NCBI RefSeq assembly: GCF_002128405.1
Contig: NZ_NETJ01000005.1
Coordinates: 124,001 to 188,000, forward strand
Direction of reading: 5' to 3'
Length of the DNA: 64,000 nt
Source of the DNA: Gottfriedia solisilvae
GTDB lineage: Bacteria > Bacillota > Bacilli > Bacillales > Bacillaceae_G
The notes beneath the pieces were generated by a model. That model was not told the DNA's origin, ran no database searches, and worked only from the letters and a program-made list of their open reading frames with translations. This document shows positions 46,364-54,924 of this stretch, piece by piece. The position numbers and the translations under genes are program-made. Each line of letters starts with the position of its first letter. The first letter of the stretch is position 1.

Positions 46364-46393
46364 AGTATAATATATATTATGCAAATGTTTCAA
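46364..46393 (-). promoter_or_regulatory. Sigma-A-like promoter of the oligopeptide operon
   Basis: On the minus strand TTGAAA (46388-46393) and TATACT (46364-46369) are 18 bases apart, about 60 bases before the start at 46305. Confidence 0.6.
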
Positions 46394-46690
46394 TATTAAA
46401 ACAATTGATACAACTTATAGGTATTTCGAATCATTTTTATTATTTTCTTAATTTCGACTTTGGTAAAAAATGGGTCGGAAAGATGAGGGTAACAATTAAA
46501 ATCATTGAAAATTTGCGATGAATACTGGAAGAAGAGGAAGAAATAGAACTTAAATTAATTAGAAAAAATTCGTTGTAATTGGAAATAAAGTGATAGAGAG
46601 GTGATAGAGAATTAAGAAGAATCGTGTCGATTATTGATGTAATTTTGTGGAAAATATAATAGGATATATGGGGTAGGTAGGTGGAAATCC

Positions 46691-46731
46691 CTAGTCACTT
46701 TCACCTAGTTAGTATAGGTAATTGTGACTAG
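46691..46731. repeat. Orphan two-step hairpin
   Basis: Outer arms CTAGTCAC / GTGACTAG and inner arms ACCTA / TAGGT around a 7-base loop. No T run follows in either direction, and no gene is close. It lies in the 900-base non-coding gap between the oligopeptide operon and dps, which otherwise holds only the repeat at 46832 and AT-rich sequence. Confidence 0.6.
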
Positions 46732-46831
46732 ACCGTGTTGATTTACTCATAGATTAGAACAATATACTTTACATTCTATTAATAAATTGAGATAAATAGC
46801 TTTGTTGTTTTCAATCATTAAGGATGCGTTA

Positions 46832-46970
46832 GTTGATTACAACTCCAGGATCGCCCTTTCCGTGGGGTTTGAGCCGAGAATGGTAGGCATGCTAAAACCA
46901 CGACGTCCTGTCGTAACGAATGCAAGATCCACATCTCCCACAGGAGTCTCGCACCTTTGTTATAATCAAC
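46832..46970. repeat. GC-rich interspersed repeat, copy 1
   Basis: 139 bases bounded by GTTGATTA and TAATCAAC inverted ends. It shares CTTTCCGTGGGG, GAGCC, and CTCCCACAGGAGTC blocks with the element at 62965-63086, in the same order. It is much richer in G+C than its surroundings. Elements starting GTTGAT and containing GACTCCTG(C/T)GGGA are scattered in many Bacillus-related genomes; no coding capacity. Confidence 0.8.
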
Positions 46971-47180
46971 TTCTGTCTTTATAGTTTTAAATGCAAAAAG
47001 CATCAATCTTTTTGCACTAATCATAATAAGTTGTATCATTACAATCGTATTTGATTTAAAACCAATAAAAGTCATATATTCGATACTATCAATGGATATG
47101 AAAGAGGCCAGATAAATTAAACAAATGTTTGTTTAAACGAAAAGAACATCTTTTTTACAGACAAAAACAAGTAATAATAG

Positions 47181-47240
47181 AAAAAACAGTGTAAGCAACA
47201 GAGAATGATGAATCATTCAATGAAGTTATACACTGTTTTC
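47181..47240 (-). terminator. Terminator of the dps gene
   Basis: On the minus strand GAAAACAGTGTA ... TACACTGTTTT closes a long stem with an internal GAATGAT/ATCATTC hairpin, followed by a T run, 3 bases after the dps stop. Confidence 0.75.
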
Positions 47241-47242
47241 TA

Positions 47243-47692
47243 TTAACCTAAGAATGCATTTAACATCCAAACATGTTTTGAAAGTTGTTCGCGAATTGCT
47301 AATAACATATCATGTGTGACAGAATCGTTTTCAAAATCTGTAATTTCCATGCCCTCTTTTAAATCTTCTATTAAATATTGGTAGTCATGAATTAGATCTT
47401 GAACCATTCCTTCTGCCTTCACTAATTTGTTAGCTTCGTTAATCCCAGAAGTATCTAAATACTCTCTCATAGTAGCAAGTGGTTTTCCACCAATTATTAA
47501 TACACGCTCTGCTAGCTCATCAATATGTATACTCGCTTCGTTGTATAGTTCCTCGAATTTAGCATGTAAAGTGAAGAAGTCTCCTCCTTTAACATACCAG
47601 TGATAGTTATGTAATTTTACATATAACACATTCCAGTCAGCTAATTGTTTGTTTAATACATCTACAGTCGTTTTTGTGATGGACGTATCCAT
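47243..47692 (-). CDS. dps: Dps-family ferritin-like DNA-protection protein
   Basis: 149 residues. The ferroxidase-site residues are in [44 protein letters not shown] (H, D and E spaced as in Dps). It stores iron and protects DNA from peroxide as a dodecamer. AGAGGAGG precedes the ATG. A clear PerR or sigma-B site was not found in the 200 bases upstream. A small membrane-protein gene lies upstream on the same strand. Confidence 0.9.
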   Translation of the reverse strand: MDTSITKTTVDVLNKQLADWNVLYVKLHNYHWYVKGGDFFTLHAKFEELYNEASIHIDELAERVLIIGGKPLATMREYLDTSGINEANKLVKAEGMVQDLIHDYQYLIEDLKEGMEITDFENDSVTHDMLLAIREQLSKHVWMLNAFLG

Positions 47693-47891
47693 TTAAAATT
47701 CCTCCTCTAATAATTCAAGAGTTCATGGTGTCTACGATAATCATGTACAACCATCATATATGATATTAAGCAGAAATAGTCATGGTAATATTTGATAACT
47801 AAGTGAACAATTAGTAAAATTAACGATTTATAGAAAATAATGATCCAAAAAAAATAAAACCATCCATTATATGAATGATTTTACAAATTTT

Positions 47892-48050
47892 TCAATTAGA
47901 ATGATCCCCTTTTTCAGCATTGGGAGGTTTAGCATCAATGAGATGTTCATCGTCCACTTGTAATGAATTTTTTAATAGCATGAAAAATGCTCCAATACCA
48001 CCTAAAAGTATAATTGTAAAAATGAAGAAAATGAGGATGTCATAAATCAA
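47892..48050 (-). CDS. Small membrane protein of 52 residues
   Basis: TTG start at 48050 with AAAGGAGG 8 bases upstream, stop at 47892. One membrane helix (IYDILIFFIFTIILLGGIGAFF is split here as residues 2-15 and 16-23) followed by a charged cytoplasmic or external tail (QVDDEHLIDAKPPNAEKGDH). The strong ribosome site and the anchor-plus-acidic-tail layout argue that it is a real gene. It may be a YtzI-like protein, as such small proteins occur near dps in Bacilli, but I cannot confirm this. Confidence 0.6.
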   Translation of the reverse strand: MIYDILIFFIFTIILLGGIGAFFMLLKNSLQVDDEHLIDAKPPNAEKGDHSN

Positions 48051-48157
48051 AGCTTAAACCTCCTTTGATATTTTTTACTGTATTTATTTATATGAGGGAG
48101 GATCGGAGCAAATAACTATAATTCACAAAGTGTTCAATAATATTATGAATATTTTAC

Positions 48158-48269
48158 TCAGACTGCTGACAAGCGCTCGCTTTCTTCGTTACTTCGCCTG
48201 CTTGCGGTGCTCATTACCGTAAGAAGGTAATTCTGCTCCTCGAAAGGCAAGCGTTTTCAGTCAGTCTGA
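48158..48269. repeat. Palindromic interspersed repeat-like element
   Basis: 112 bases bounded by TCAGACTG (48158-48165) and CAGTCTGA (48262-48269). Further pairs include AAGCG...CGCTTTC-like / GAAAGGCAAGCG and an inner hairpin ATTACC-GTAAGAA-GGTAAT (48213-48231). Locally high G+C, no coding capacity. Looks like a multi-stem repeat of the kind dispersed in Bacillus genomes, but only one copy lies in this window. Confidence 0.65.
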
Positions 48270-48312
48270 ATCTATACTTTTGTCTACTCATTTTGAAAAC
48301 TGCCCTAGATAG

Positions 48313-48345
48313 AAAAAAACCCTACTCAAGAAAGAGTAGGGTAAT
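48313..48345 (-). terminator. Terminator of thiT
   Basis: On the minus strand ACCCTACTC-TTTCTT-GAGTAGGGT followed by T6. Confidence 0.9.
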
Positions 48346-48365
48346 GTGTAAATGAATGATGAAAC

Positions 48366-48941
48366 TTAAGCAGCTTGATTCTTTTTAACATTCGCAAGAA
48401 CTGGAGCTGTTGAAAGTAAAAATATTAAAATGATTGCACAAATGATAAATGATGGAACCATATACCATGCATTATAAACTAAAGAATATAATGATACTGG
48501 TGTTCCTTTTGGAGCGTATGAACCAAAAAACACGATTCCTGAAATATAGTGACAGATAAAACGGACTAGTGAACCAATAAAAGTACCTACTATAATAAAA
48601 ATAGTTACAGCTGCTTTATTGCCACTCGTTAAATTAGTTTTAACTTGTTTGTAAACAATGCCAGCTAAACCTAGACCAGTAAAAGCAATGATGTAATCTA
48701 ATAATATTTGGATTGGATGAACAAAATAAAAGTTGGTTACTAATTGTAGTGCAGCAAGTAATAAGCCAGTTATTAAACCTTGTTTAATTCCCCATCGAAA
48801 TGCGATTAAAAAAACAGGAAGCATTGATAACGACACAGATCCACCTTGTGGTGCTTTAAATAATGGCAGTAAATCAAAAACCATTGCTAAGGCCGCACAC
48901 ATAGCAATTTCAACCATCATTTGTATTTTTGAATTTCTCAT
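48366..48941 (-). CDS. thiT: Thiamine-specific ECF transporter S component
   Basis: 191 residues from the ATG at 48941 (AAGGGGGAA 7 bases upstream; the longer frame to 48974 is not supported). Six membrane segments; MVEIAMCAALAMVFDLLPLFKAPQGGSVSLSMLPVFLIAFRWG and a C-terminal NAWYMVPSF are characteristic of ThiT (YuaJ). It binds thiamine and works with the shared EcfA/EcfA'/EcfT module encoded elsewhere. Expression is under the TPP riboswitch at 49115-49191. Confidence 0.93.
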   Translation of the reverse strand: MRNSKIQMMVEIAMCAALAMVFDLLPLFKAPQGGSVSLSMLPVFLIAFRWGIKQGLITGLLLAALQLVTNFYFVHPIQILLDYIIAFTGLGLAGIVYKQVKTNLTSGNKAAVTIFIIVGTFIGSLVRFICHYISGIVFFGSYAPKGTPVSLYSLVYNAWYMVPSFIICAIILIFLLSTAPVLANVKKNQAA

Positions 48942-49057
48942 AAAAAATTCCCCCTTATCTCTCTTTGACAACACTCATTGTAAATGAAGCACTTTGGAAT
49001 AGAGTTTGGATAACTCTTTCAATGGAAGTGTAAATTAGGGAGAGGAATGGTAAAAAT

Positions 49058-49101
49058 AAAAAAAGTAACACTGGTAGCATGATGATCCCAGGGTTACTTT
49101 T
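49058..49101 (-). terminator. Riboswitch-controlled terminator
   Basis: On the minus strand AAAAGTAAC-CCTGG ... CCAG-TGTTACTTTT followed by T run, 14 bases downstream of the TPP aptamer and 120 bases before thiT. This is the expression platform: thiamine pyrophosphate should favour it and stop thiT transcription. Confidence 0.85.
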
Positions 49102-49114
49102 TCATCGTGCCACA

Positions 49115-49191
49115 TCCCTACGTTAGTATTAACTAACAGGTTCGAAGGGTAAGAATAGTTATACTATTCACTCTCAGCCTCATGGCTCCCC
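49115..49191 (-). ncRNA. TPP riboswitch (THI element)
   Basis: On the minus strand the conserved blocks occur in order: GGGGAGCC (49191-49184), GGCTGAGAG, then ACCCTTCGAACCTG, then the GTTAG/CTAAC stem and CGTAGGGA (to 49115). GGCTGAGA and ACC-TT-GAACCTG are the pyrimidine- and pyrophosphate-sensing sequences. A possible -35 TTGACT lies about 40 bases upstream. Confidence 0.95.
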
Positions 49192-49503
49192 TTGTGGTTC
49201 ATCGTACATTTAGTTGTCATTACTAAATATAGTCAATGTGTTTTAAAAATACAATCATTTTATACGATTAAAAGTTAAAAATTTTAATCATAAAAAGAAA
49301 GTAGCCCTATTGATATGGTTATATCAATGAATTATCTGTGTACTTACTAGAAGATAGTCATTATGAGTATAATTTTGTTGATTTAAAGTTAAATTATTCA
49401 CTTTAGCTTTCCTTTTCTTTTTAAATTAGAAAGTGTAGAATGGAATCGAAACTAACAGCTAAATTTTGGCAAAAAGTGTAAATAATTTGAAGGAGACATC
49501 GAA

Positions 49504-49980
49504 ATGATTCATGTATTATTTGTCTGTTTAGGTAACATTTGTCGCTCGCCAATGGCAGAGGCTGTTTTTCGTCAGATAGTGACAGAAAAAGGGTTAGAAA
49601 AACAATTTGTGATTGATTCTGCAGGTACTGGAGATTGGCATATTGGTCACCCACCACACAAGGGAACAAAGGAATTACTAGGTCAAAAAGGCATAAATTG
49701 CGATGGTATGAAAGCTCGAAAAGTGACAGATAATGACTTTAAATATTTTAGTTATATTGTTGCTATGGATGCACAGAATAAAGAGGATTTAATGAATTTA
49801 GCAAGAAATAATTCTATAGGAGAAATATCACTCCTTTCAGATTACGTACCATCTTCATTATGGAAGGAAGTACCTGATCCGTATTATACGGGAAATTTTG
49901 ATGAAGTATATAACATTGTTGAGGAAGGCTGCTCACATTTACTTCAGCATATTTTAAAGCAACACCAACTAACTGTTTAG
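49504..49980 (+). CDS. Low-molecular-weight protein tyrosine phosphatase (YfkJ-like)
   Basis: 158 residues. P-loop CLGNICRSP (CX5R, C8 nucleophile) at the N-terminus and general-acid DPYYTG near residue 127. Ribosome site AAGGAG precedes the ATG. In B. subtilis yfkJ (a tyrosine phosphatase linked to stress resistance) is followed by yfkI and yfkH; the same order of phosphatase, YtxH-like and YihY genes is seen here. Confidence 0.9.
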   Translation: MIHVLFVCLGNICRSPMAEAVFRQIVTEKGLEKQFVIDSAGTGDWHIGHPPHKGTKELLGQKGINCDGMKARKVTDNDFKYFSYIVAMDAQNKEDLMNLARNNSIGEISLLSDYVPSSLWKEVPDPYYTGNFDEVYNIVEEGCSHLLQHILKQHQLTV

Positions 49981-49993
49981 AGGAGGATGTAGA

Positions 49994-50545
49994 ATGTCAA
50001 AACGTAACAAAGCTTTACGCAATATTCTTGTCGGAGTCGCAATTGGTGCAGGAGTTACTTTACTGAACAAAGAAAATCGTGAAAAAATTTCACGAAAAGG
50101 TAAGAGTGTAACGAAGAAATTAAATCAAATTAAAGAAGATCCAGAATTAGTAAAAGGAGCAGTTCGCTCTCAACTGAAGGTTGTTCAGAATTCTGTTGAA
50201 AAATTAGAAGATAACGTTCAACTTGTTAAAGACAAGTGGATTGAAATTAAAGACTCTACAATCAGCAAGTTTGAAACTGTTAAAGGTGCTTCAAAGGTAG
50301 TATCTGGGGACGCTGCAGAAGAAGTAGAAGAGAAAGTAGAAAATGTGATTCAAGCTGTTAATGAGCCTGTAGAAAAAAGAGTAGATCCATTTGAAGATAA
50401 AGTGGAAGATCAAGTAGAAGCGCAATTAGCTGCAACTCTTGAAGGTGTTGAAGACATTAATGAAGAGAATGCAGAAGAAGTAGAAGAGAAAGTTGAATCT
50501 GTTTTATTATCGAGTATATCTACATCAACTCCATCAAAAGAATAA
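49994..50545 (+). CDS. YtxH-domain-like protein (YfkI-like)
   Basis: 183 residues. A short glycine-containing hydrophobic N-terminus (NILVGVAIGAGVTLLN) like YtxH proteins, then a long charged helical region with acidic repeats (EEVEEKVENV, EVEEKVESV). Probably a coiled-coil protein with a short membrane anchor. AGAGGAGG precedes the ATG. The unknown function is linked by synteny to the LMW phosphatase and YihY genes. Confidence 0.65.
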   Translation: MSKRNKALRNILVGVAIGAGVTLLNKENREKISRKGKSVTKKLNQIKEDPELVKGAVRSQLKVVQNSVEKLEDNVQLVKDKWIEIKDSTISKFETVKGASKVVSGDAAEEVEEKVENVIQAVNEPVEKRVDPFEDKVEDQVEAQLAATLEGVEDINEENAEEVEEKVESVLLSSISTSTPSKE

Positions 50546-50564
50546 ACACATTGAAGGTGTAAAC

Positions 50565-51398
50565 TTGATTAGCAAAAAGAATTTGATTGTAGCATTTGTA
50601 TGGGATTTAGTGAAAAAGTGTATGGCAGACGATATTGTGTCTCGTTCAGCGGAGCTAGCATATTACTTCATGCTATCTCTTTTTCCATTTCTATTGGTTT
50701 TAACGCAGGTTATTATCTATTTACCGATATCAAATGAGGAAGTTCTTGCATTTTTAAGTCAATATGCTCCTCCAGATGCTATGGCGATTATTAGGAGTAA
50801 TTTGCAATTAATAATCGGACAGTCACACGGTGGAGTATTATCATTCGGGTTAATTGCAACAATCTGGGCATCTTCTAATGCGATTAATGCAATTATTAGA
50901 GCTTTTAACGATGCATACGACGTAGAAGATAAAAGAAATTACTTTGTTACAAGAGGAGTTTCGATTTTACTAACTTTAATTATGGTGTTTGTAATCGTAT
51001 TTGCTCTTTTAATCCCAGTATTTGGGAAGGTTATTGCGGAGTTCTTATTTGAGTTTTTAGGTATTTCTGACCGTTTTTTATATACTTGGAGTATTATCCG
51101 TTGGTCCTTGAGTTTTATTATTTTATTTCTAGTTTTTACCGTCCTATATTCCATAGGACCAAGTAAGGTGGTACATGTTAAAAAGGTGTTTTTTGGCTCA
51201 CTATTTGCAACGCTAGGATGGATCATCTCGTCGTTTGGTTTTGCATATTATGTAGATAATTTCGGCGATTTCACTGGTCATTACGGAAGCTTGGGTGGCA
51301 TTATTGTTTTAATGATTTGGTTTTATATTTCAGCCATGGTCGTAGTGATTGGTGGAGAGATTAATGCCTATTTAAAGCAAAGAAAAATACGTGTTTAA
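50565..51398 (+). CDS. YihY/BrkB-family membrane protein (YfkH-like)
   Basis: 277 residues from the TTG at 50565, with GAAGGTG 7 bases upstream; the longer frame from 50493 overlaps the previous gene. Six membrane segments; RSAELAYYFMLSLFPFLLVL, IWASSNAINAIIRAFNDAYDVEDKRNYF and GSLGGIIVLMIWFYISAMVVVIGGEINA are the family signature. Once called ribonuclease BN, now regarded as an uncharacterised membrane protein. Confidence 0.88.
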   Translation: MISKKNLIVAFVWDLVKKCMADDIVSRSAELAYYFMLSLFPFLLVLTQVIIYLPISNEEVLAFLSQYAPPDAMAIIRSNLQLIIGQSHGGVLSFGLIATIWASSNAINAIIRAFNDAYDVEDKRNYFVTRGVSILLTLIMVFVIVFALLIPVFGKVIAEFLFEFLGISDRFLYTWSIIRWSLSFIILFLVFTVLYSIGPSKVVHVKKVFFGSLFATLGWIISSFGFAYYVDNFGDFTGHYGSLGGIIVLMIWFYISAMVVVIGGEINAYLKQRKIRV

Positions 51399-51480
51399 CA
51401 TTTTTGGGCGTAACTTCCATGAGTAGTCTTTTATTGATTAGATAAACTATAAAAGACTTCAAATAAGGGAGGGAATGTTC

Positions 51481-51594
51481 ATGAGTAATAACAAACAAAA
51501 CCATAATGATAAGTCTAACAAAAAACAAAAAAGTAGTTCTCATCCAAAACATAAAACGAGTGGTTCAGCAAACGGACATAACGATTATCATTAA
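51481..51594 (+). CDS. Small Asn/Lys/His/Ser-rich protein (37 residues)
   Basis: ATG at 51481 with AAGGGAGGG 7 bases upstream and TAA at 51592. The sequence is low in hydrophobic residues (MSNNKQNHNDKSNKKQKSSS... HKTSGSANGHNDYH). Its composition recalls minor small acid-soluble spore proteins (SspP/SspO type), but I cannot assign it. The strong ribosome site and the terminator 3 bases later support a true gene. Confidence 0.6.
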   Translation: MSNNKQNHNDKSNKKQKSSSHPKHKTSGSANGHNDYH

Positions 51595-51596
51595 GT

Positions 51597-51645
51597 AAAA
51601 AAGCGCAAAGTACAATGAATAGATCATCGTACTTTGCGCTTTTAT
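51597..51645. terminator. Bidirectional terminator
   Basis: AAAAGCGCAAAGTAC / GTACTTTGCGCTTTT stem with 15-base loop between the small gene and the convergent ATPase gene. Confidence 0.88.
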
Positions 51646-51647
51646 TA

Positions 51648-53567
51648 TTAATTTCTCAATAATCTTAATGAATTTAAAATAACTAAAATTGTACTACCTT
51701 CATGTCCGATAACCCCGTAAGGTAGATCAATGATTTGTAAAAAGTTTGAACAAATTAAAAAAGTAATCACTGTTAATGAGAAAATGATATTTTGCTTAAC
51801 AATTTTATTCATACGCTTTGATAATGTAATGGCCTTTGAGATCTTTGTTAAGTCATTTTTCATTAATACAACATCGGCAGTCTCTAATGCGACACCAGTA
51901 CCGCCACCCATTGCAATACCTACATTTGCAGTAGCTAGCGCTGGAGCGTCATTAATTCCATCACCGACCATTGCCACCTGACCATAACGATCTTTCAGTT
52001 TTTTAACGATCGTTACTTTTTCATCAGGTAAGCATGAAGCGAAGAATTCATTAATTTTGCTTTCTGCAGCTATAGCTTTTGCAGTTTGTTCAGAATCCCC
52101 AGTAATCATAACTGTTTGGACACCTAACTTATTTAAAGTTTTTAATGCATTTTTTGTTTCACTTCGTACTAAATCTTTTAAAGAGAAGATAGCGATTAAA
52201 GTGTCTTCAGTTCCTACATAAACAATTGTATTTCCTTCTTTTTCAGCATTTTCTTCAAAATGGATAAAAGGATTATGTTTTACAGTGACAAATTCTTTTT
52301 TTCCAACTCGGTATGTTGAACCATGAACGACTGCAGATACACCAAAACCAGCATGATCATCAATCTGTTCAAAAGAAGTAGATACAGTAGCCCCTTGTTT
52401 AGTAGCATAATCAACAATTGCTGCAGCAAGTGGATGAGTAGAATAACGTTCAATTGAAGCAATAATTGATAATAATTCAACACGGTCCATTTCATTAATC
52501 ATTTCAAATCCAGTAACTTCTGGTTTTCCTAAAGTTAAAGTTCCAGTTTTATCAAAGGCAATCGCTTTTAAAACGGCCAATCGTTCTAAATGAATACCAC
52601 CTTTAACAAGGATACCGGACTTAGCGCCATTTGAAATTGCTGATAGCACAGCAGGTGTAATCGATGCTACTAATGCACAAGGTGATGCAACTACTAATAA
52701 AATCATTGCGCGATAAAAAGTTGTTGTCCATGACCAATCTAAAAGGAAATGAGGTAAAAACATCATAATGAATACTGCGATTAAAACACCTTTTACGTAG
52801 ACACCTTCAAATTGATCAATAAACTGTTGAGAAGGTGTTTTTTCACTTTGAGCTGTTTGAACAAGATTGATAATTTTTTGGAAAAGTGTTTCATCACTAT
52901 GTTTCGTAATCTCTACAACTAAAGTACCTTTAATATTAATTGTACCTGCGAAAACTTCATCTTTTAAAGCCTTAACAACCGGAATGGATTCTCCAGTTAG
53001 AGCTGATTCATCTACTAATGTTTCACCTTTAATAATTTGACCGTCAGCAGGAATTCGTTCACCAGCCTTAATTAGAATCAAATCACCAAGATTTAAATGC
53101 TTGATGCTTACAACTTCCTCTAATTCTCCATTCATACGAATGGCAGTTTGAGGTTGTAAAGATAATAGAGAAGATATTTCTTGATTTGTTTTGTTTAATG
53201 TATAAGTTTCAAGTGCTCCACTTAAAGCAAAGATAAAAATTAATACTGCGCCTTCAGTCCAATATCCGATAATAGCTGAACCGATTGCTGCGAAAATCAT
53301 TAGCATTTCAACATTTAGTTCTTTCTCAGCGATTGTATCCTCAATACCTTCTTTCGCTTTAGCAAAACCACCTATACAAAAAGCCAACACATATAACGAG
53401 ATAGATAAAGTTGAATGCTTGTCGTTTACAAATGAAGCAATTAATATTAAAACCCCTGAAAATAAAGCGGCAATTAGTTCACCGTGCTTTGTAAGAAAAT
53501 TAGATGAAGCTTCGTGATCGGCTTCATATGTACTTTGTATATTTGATACTTTTGTACTTGCTTCCAT
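51648..53567 (-). CDS. P1B-4-type metal-exporting ATPase (PfeT/ZosA/CadA-like)
   Basis: 639 residues. Eight membrane segments, no N-terminal metal-binding domain. TGES phosphatase loop, metal motif SPC (S295-C297) in VVASPCALVASITPA, phosphorylation D339 in DKTGTLT, MVGDGINDAPAL and HEGST (622-626) in the last helix. SPC plus HEGST defines the P1B-4 subgroup, which exports Fe(II), Co(II) or Zn(II); the B. subtilis relative PfeT (ZosA) exports iron under PerR control. A Fur/PerR-like palindrome lies upstream at 53731-53745. Confidence 0.9.
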   Translation of the reverse strand: MEASTKVSNIQSTYEADHEASSNFLTKHGELIAALFSGVLILIASFVNDKHSTLSISLYVLAFCIGGFAKAKEGIEDTIAEKELNVEMLMIFAAIGSAIIGYWTEGAVLIFIFALSGALETYTLNKTNQEISSLLSLQPQTAIRMNGELEEVVSIKHLNLGDLILIKAGERIPADGQIIKGETLVDESALTGESIPVVKALKDEVFAGTINIKGTLVVEITKHSDETLFQKIINLVQTAQSEKTPSQQFIDQFEGVYVKGVLIAVFIMMFLPHFLLDWSWTTTFYRAMILLVVASPCALVASITPAVLSAISNGAKSGILVKGGIHLERLAVLKAIAFDKTGTLTLGKPEVTGFEMINEMDRVELLSIIASIERYSTHPLAAAIVDYATKQGATVSTSFEQIDDHAGFGVSAVVHGSTYRVGKKEFVTVKHNPFIHFEENAEKEGNTIVYVGTEDTLIAIFSLKDLVRSETKNALKTLNKLGVQTVMITGDSEQTAKAIAAESKINEFFASCLPDEKVTIVKKLKDRYGQVAMVGDGINDAPALATANVGIAMGGGTGVALETADVVLMKNDLTKISKAITLSKRMNKIVKQNIIFSLTVITFLICSNFLQIIDLPYGVIGHEGSTILVILNSLRLLRN

Positions 53568-53620
53568 AATAATACCCCTTTCTTTTTATGCAATTGAGAA
53601 AAATAATCAAATTCACTACC

Positions 53621-53673
53621 CTTATAAAACGACGAAAGCTGCCGTCCTTAGGACAGCAGCATACTTTTATAAG
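53621..53673 (-). promoter_or_regulatory. 53-base palindrome in the leader of the metal ATPase
   Basis: Outer arms CTTATAAAA / TTTTATAAG and inner arms GCTGC-GTCC / GGAC-GCAGC form a near-perfect hairpin between the putative promoter and the ATPase start at 53567. It lacks a clean T run directly after the GC stem. It may be a terminator-like attenuator or an RNA sensor. Confidence 0.7.
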
Positions 53674-53730
53674 TTGGTTTTTCCATAATATATAGTTTCT
53701 AAGTTGAAAAAGAATCATGTAGCTAGATTA

Positions 53731-53745
53731 AAATAATTCTTATTA
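53731..53745. promoter_or_regulatory. Possible PerR/Fur-type box
   Basis: AAATAATTCTTATTA agrees with the PerR consensus TTATAATNATTATAA at 10 of 14 arm positions and lies upstream of the P1B-4 ATPase leader. In an AT-rich genome such matches occur by chance. Confidence 0.3.
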
Positions 53746-53911
53746 AATATATATTACCATATTCCAACAAGTGTGATGAAATTATTTGCTTAAAAGTCAA
53801 AAATTAAGCAAATTTAATCAAAAAAAATTATAAATGTAGTAAGATTGACATTGGATTAGGATCTATAAACGTTCTACTATCAAATATAGAAGAGAAAGGG
53901 AGGGGAATTCT

Positions 53912-54859
53912 GTGACAGCTAAAAAATTTTTTACACATCCATTTGGCGTTATATCTTCAGCTATTATTACAACATTTTTATGGGGAAGTGCTTTTCCATT
54001 TATTAAGCTTAGTTACGAACATTTAGATATTGGGAAAACTGACATTTGGGAGCAAATGCTATTTGCAGGCTATCGATTCTTCTTGGCTTCGATTTTAATC
54101 TTAATATTTTTTACGCTGCTCGGTCGTAAATTAACATTTAAACGGGATACAGTGCTAATTGTTGGGAAAGTAGGGCTGTTTCAGACTTTTTTACAATATG
54201 TACTTTTTTACATTGGTCTAAGTTACTCAACAGGTGTTCAAGGATCAATTATCGCAGGAACTACTTCGTTCTTTCAACTTCTAGCCGCACATTTTATGTA
54301 TAAGAATGATCGATTATCATTCAAAAAAATACTAGGTGTTACAGTTGGATTTGCTGGTGTTATTATTGTAAATATAACGAAAGGAACACTTTCGTTGCAC
54401 TTAGGTATAGGTGAAATATTATTATTAATTGCGATGGCATTTGGCGGTTACGGAAATGTTTTTGCAAAGGAAGCAGCAAAAAAAGTGGACGTAGCTTATT
54501 TGACTGCTTATCAAATGATGATGGGATCGTTTGGCTTATTATTAATAGGTGGTATAGCTGCAGGCTTTTTACCGTTTCATTTTAATTTAGTAACTTTTGG
54601 TATGTTACTTTATTTATCACTTTTATCATCCGTGGGCTTTATTTTATGGAATAATGTGATGAAATATAATCAGGTTGGTAAAGTTTCAATGTATTTATTT
54701 TTAGTACCTGTTTTTGGTGTTATGTTATCATCTTTTATGCTTCACGAAGCTTTGTCTTATCTAGTATTTATTGGTTTGATGATGGTAACAGCGGGGATTA
54801 TTATTGTAAATTATCAAAGAGATCAAAGGGATACTGAGATTAGTAAGAGTGCATCTTAA
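53912..54859 (+). CDS. EamA/DMT-superfamily transporter
   Basis: 315 residues from GTG at 53912 with GGGAGGGG upstream. Ten membrane segments in two EamA repeats (WGSAFPFIKLSYEH; GYGNVFAKEAAKKV) and a C-terminal IVNYQRDQRD tail. Probably a metabolite or amino-acid exporter. Divergent from the metal ATPase gene; terminator at 54893. Confidence 0.85.
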   Translation: MTAKKFFTHPFGVISSAIITTFLWGSAFPFIKLSYEHLDIGKTDIWEQMLFAGYRFFLASILILIFFTLLGRKLTFKRDTVLIVGKVGLFQTFLQYVLFYIGLSYSTGVQGSIIAGTTSFFQLLAAHFMYKNDRLSFKKILGVTVGFAGVIIVNITKGTLSLHLGIGEILLLIAMAFGGYGNVFAKEAAKKVDVAYLTAYQMMMGSFGLLLIGGIAAGFLPFHFNLVTFGMLLYLSLLSSVGFILWNNVMKYNQVGKVSMYLFLVPVFGVMLSSFMLHEALSYLVFIGLMMVTAGIIIVNYQRDQRDTEISKSAS

Positions 54860-54892
54860 GATGTTATAAATCTGTATTCATATATAAATAGG

Positions 54893-54924
54893 AAAAACCG
54901 TCTATGTAAATAGGCGGTTTTTTG
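54893..54924. terminator. Intrinsic terminator
   Basis: AAAAACCGTCTAT / ATAGGCGGTTTTT (G-T pair) with T run, after the EamA gene and before the convergent cupin gene. Confidence 0.85.

Noticed and set aside
46802..47075. Open frames on both strands across the repeat at 46832-46970
   Set aside because: They arise from the palindromic GC-rich repeat, lack ribosome sites and have no recognisable protein features.
47693..47890. PerR box upstream of dps
   Set aside because: The best candidate, TTATAGAAAATAATG, matches the consensus poorly and is not distinguishable from AT-rich background.
53621..53673. NiCo (czcD) or manganese (yybP-ykoY) riboswitch before the metal ATPase
   Set aside because: The conserved sequence blocks of these classes were not found; only a simple long hairpin is visible.
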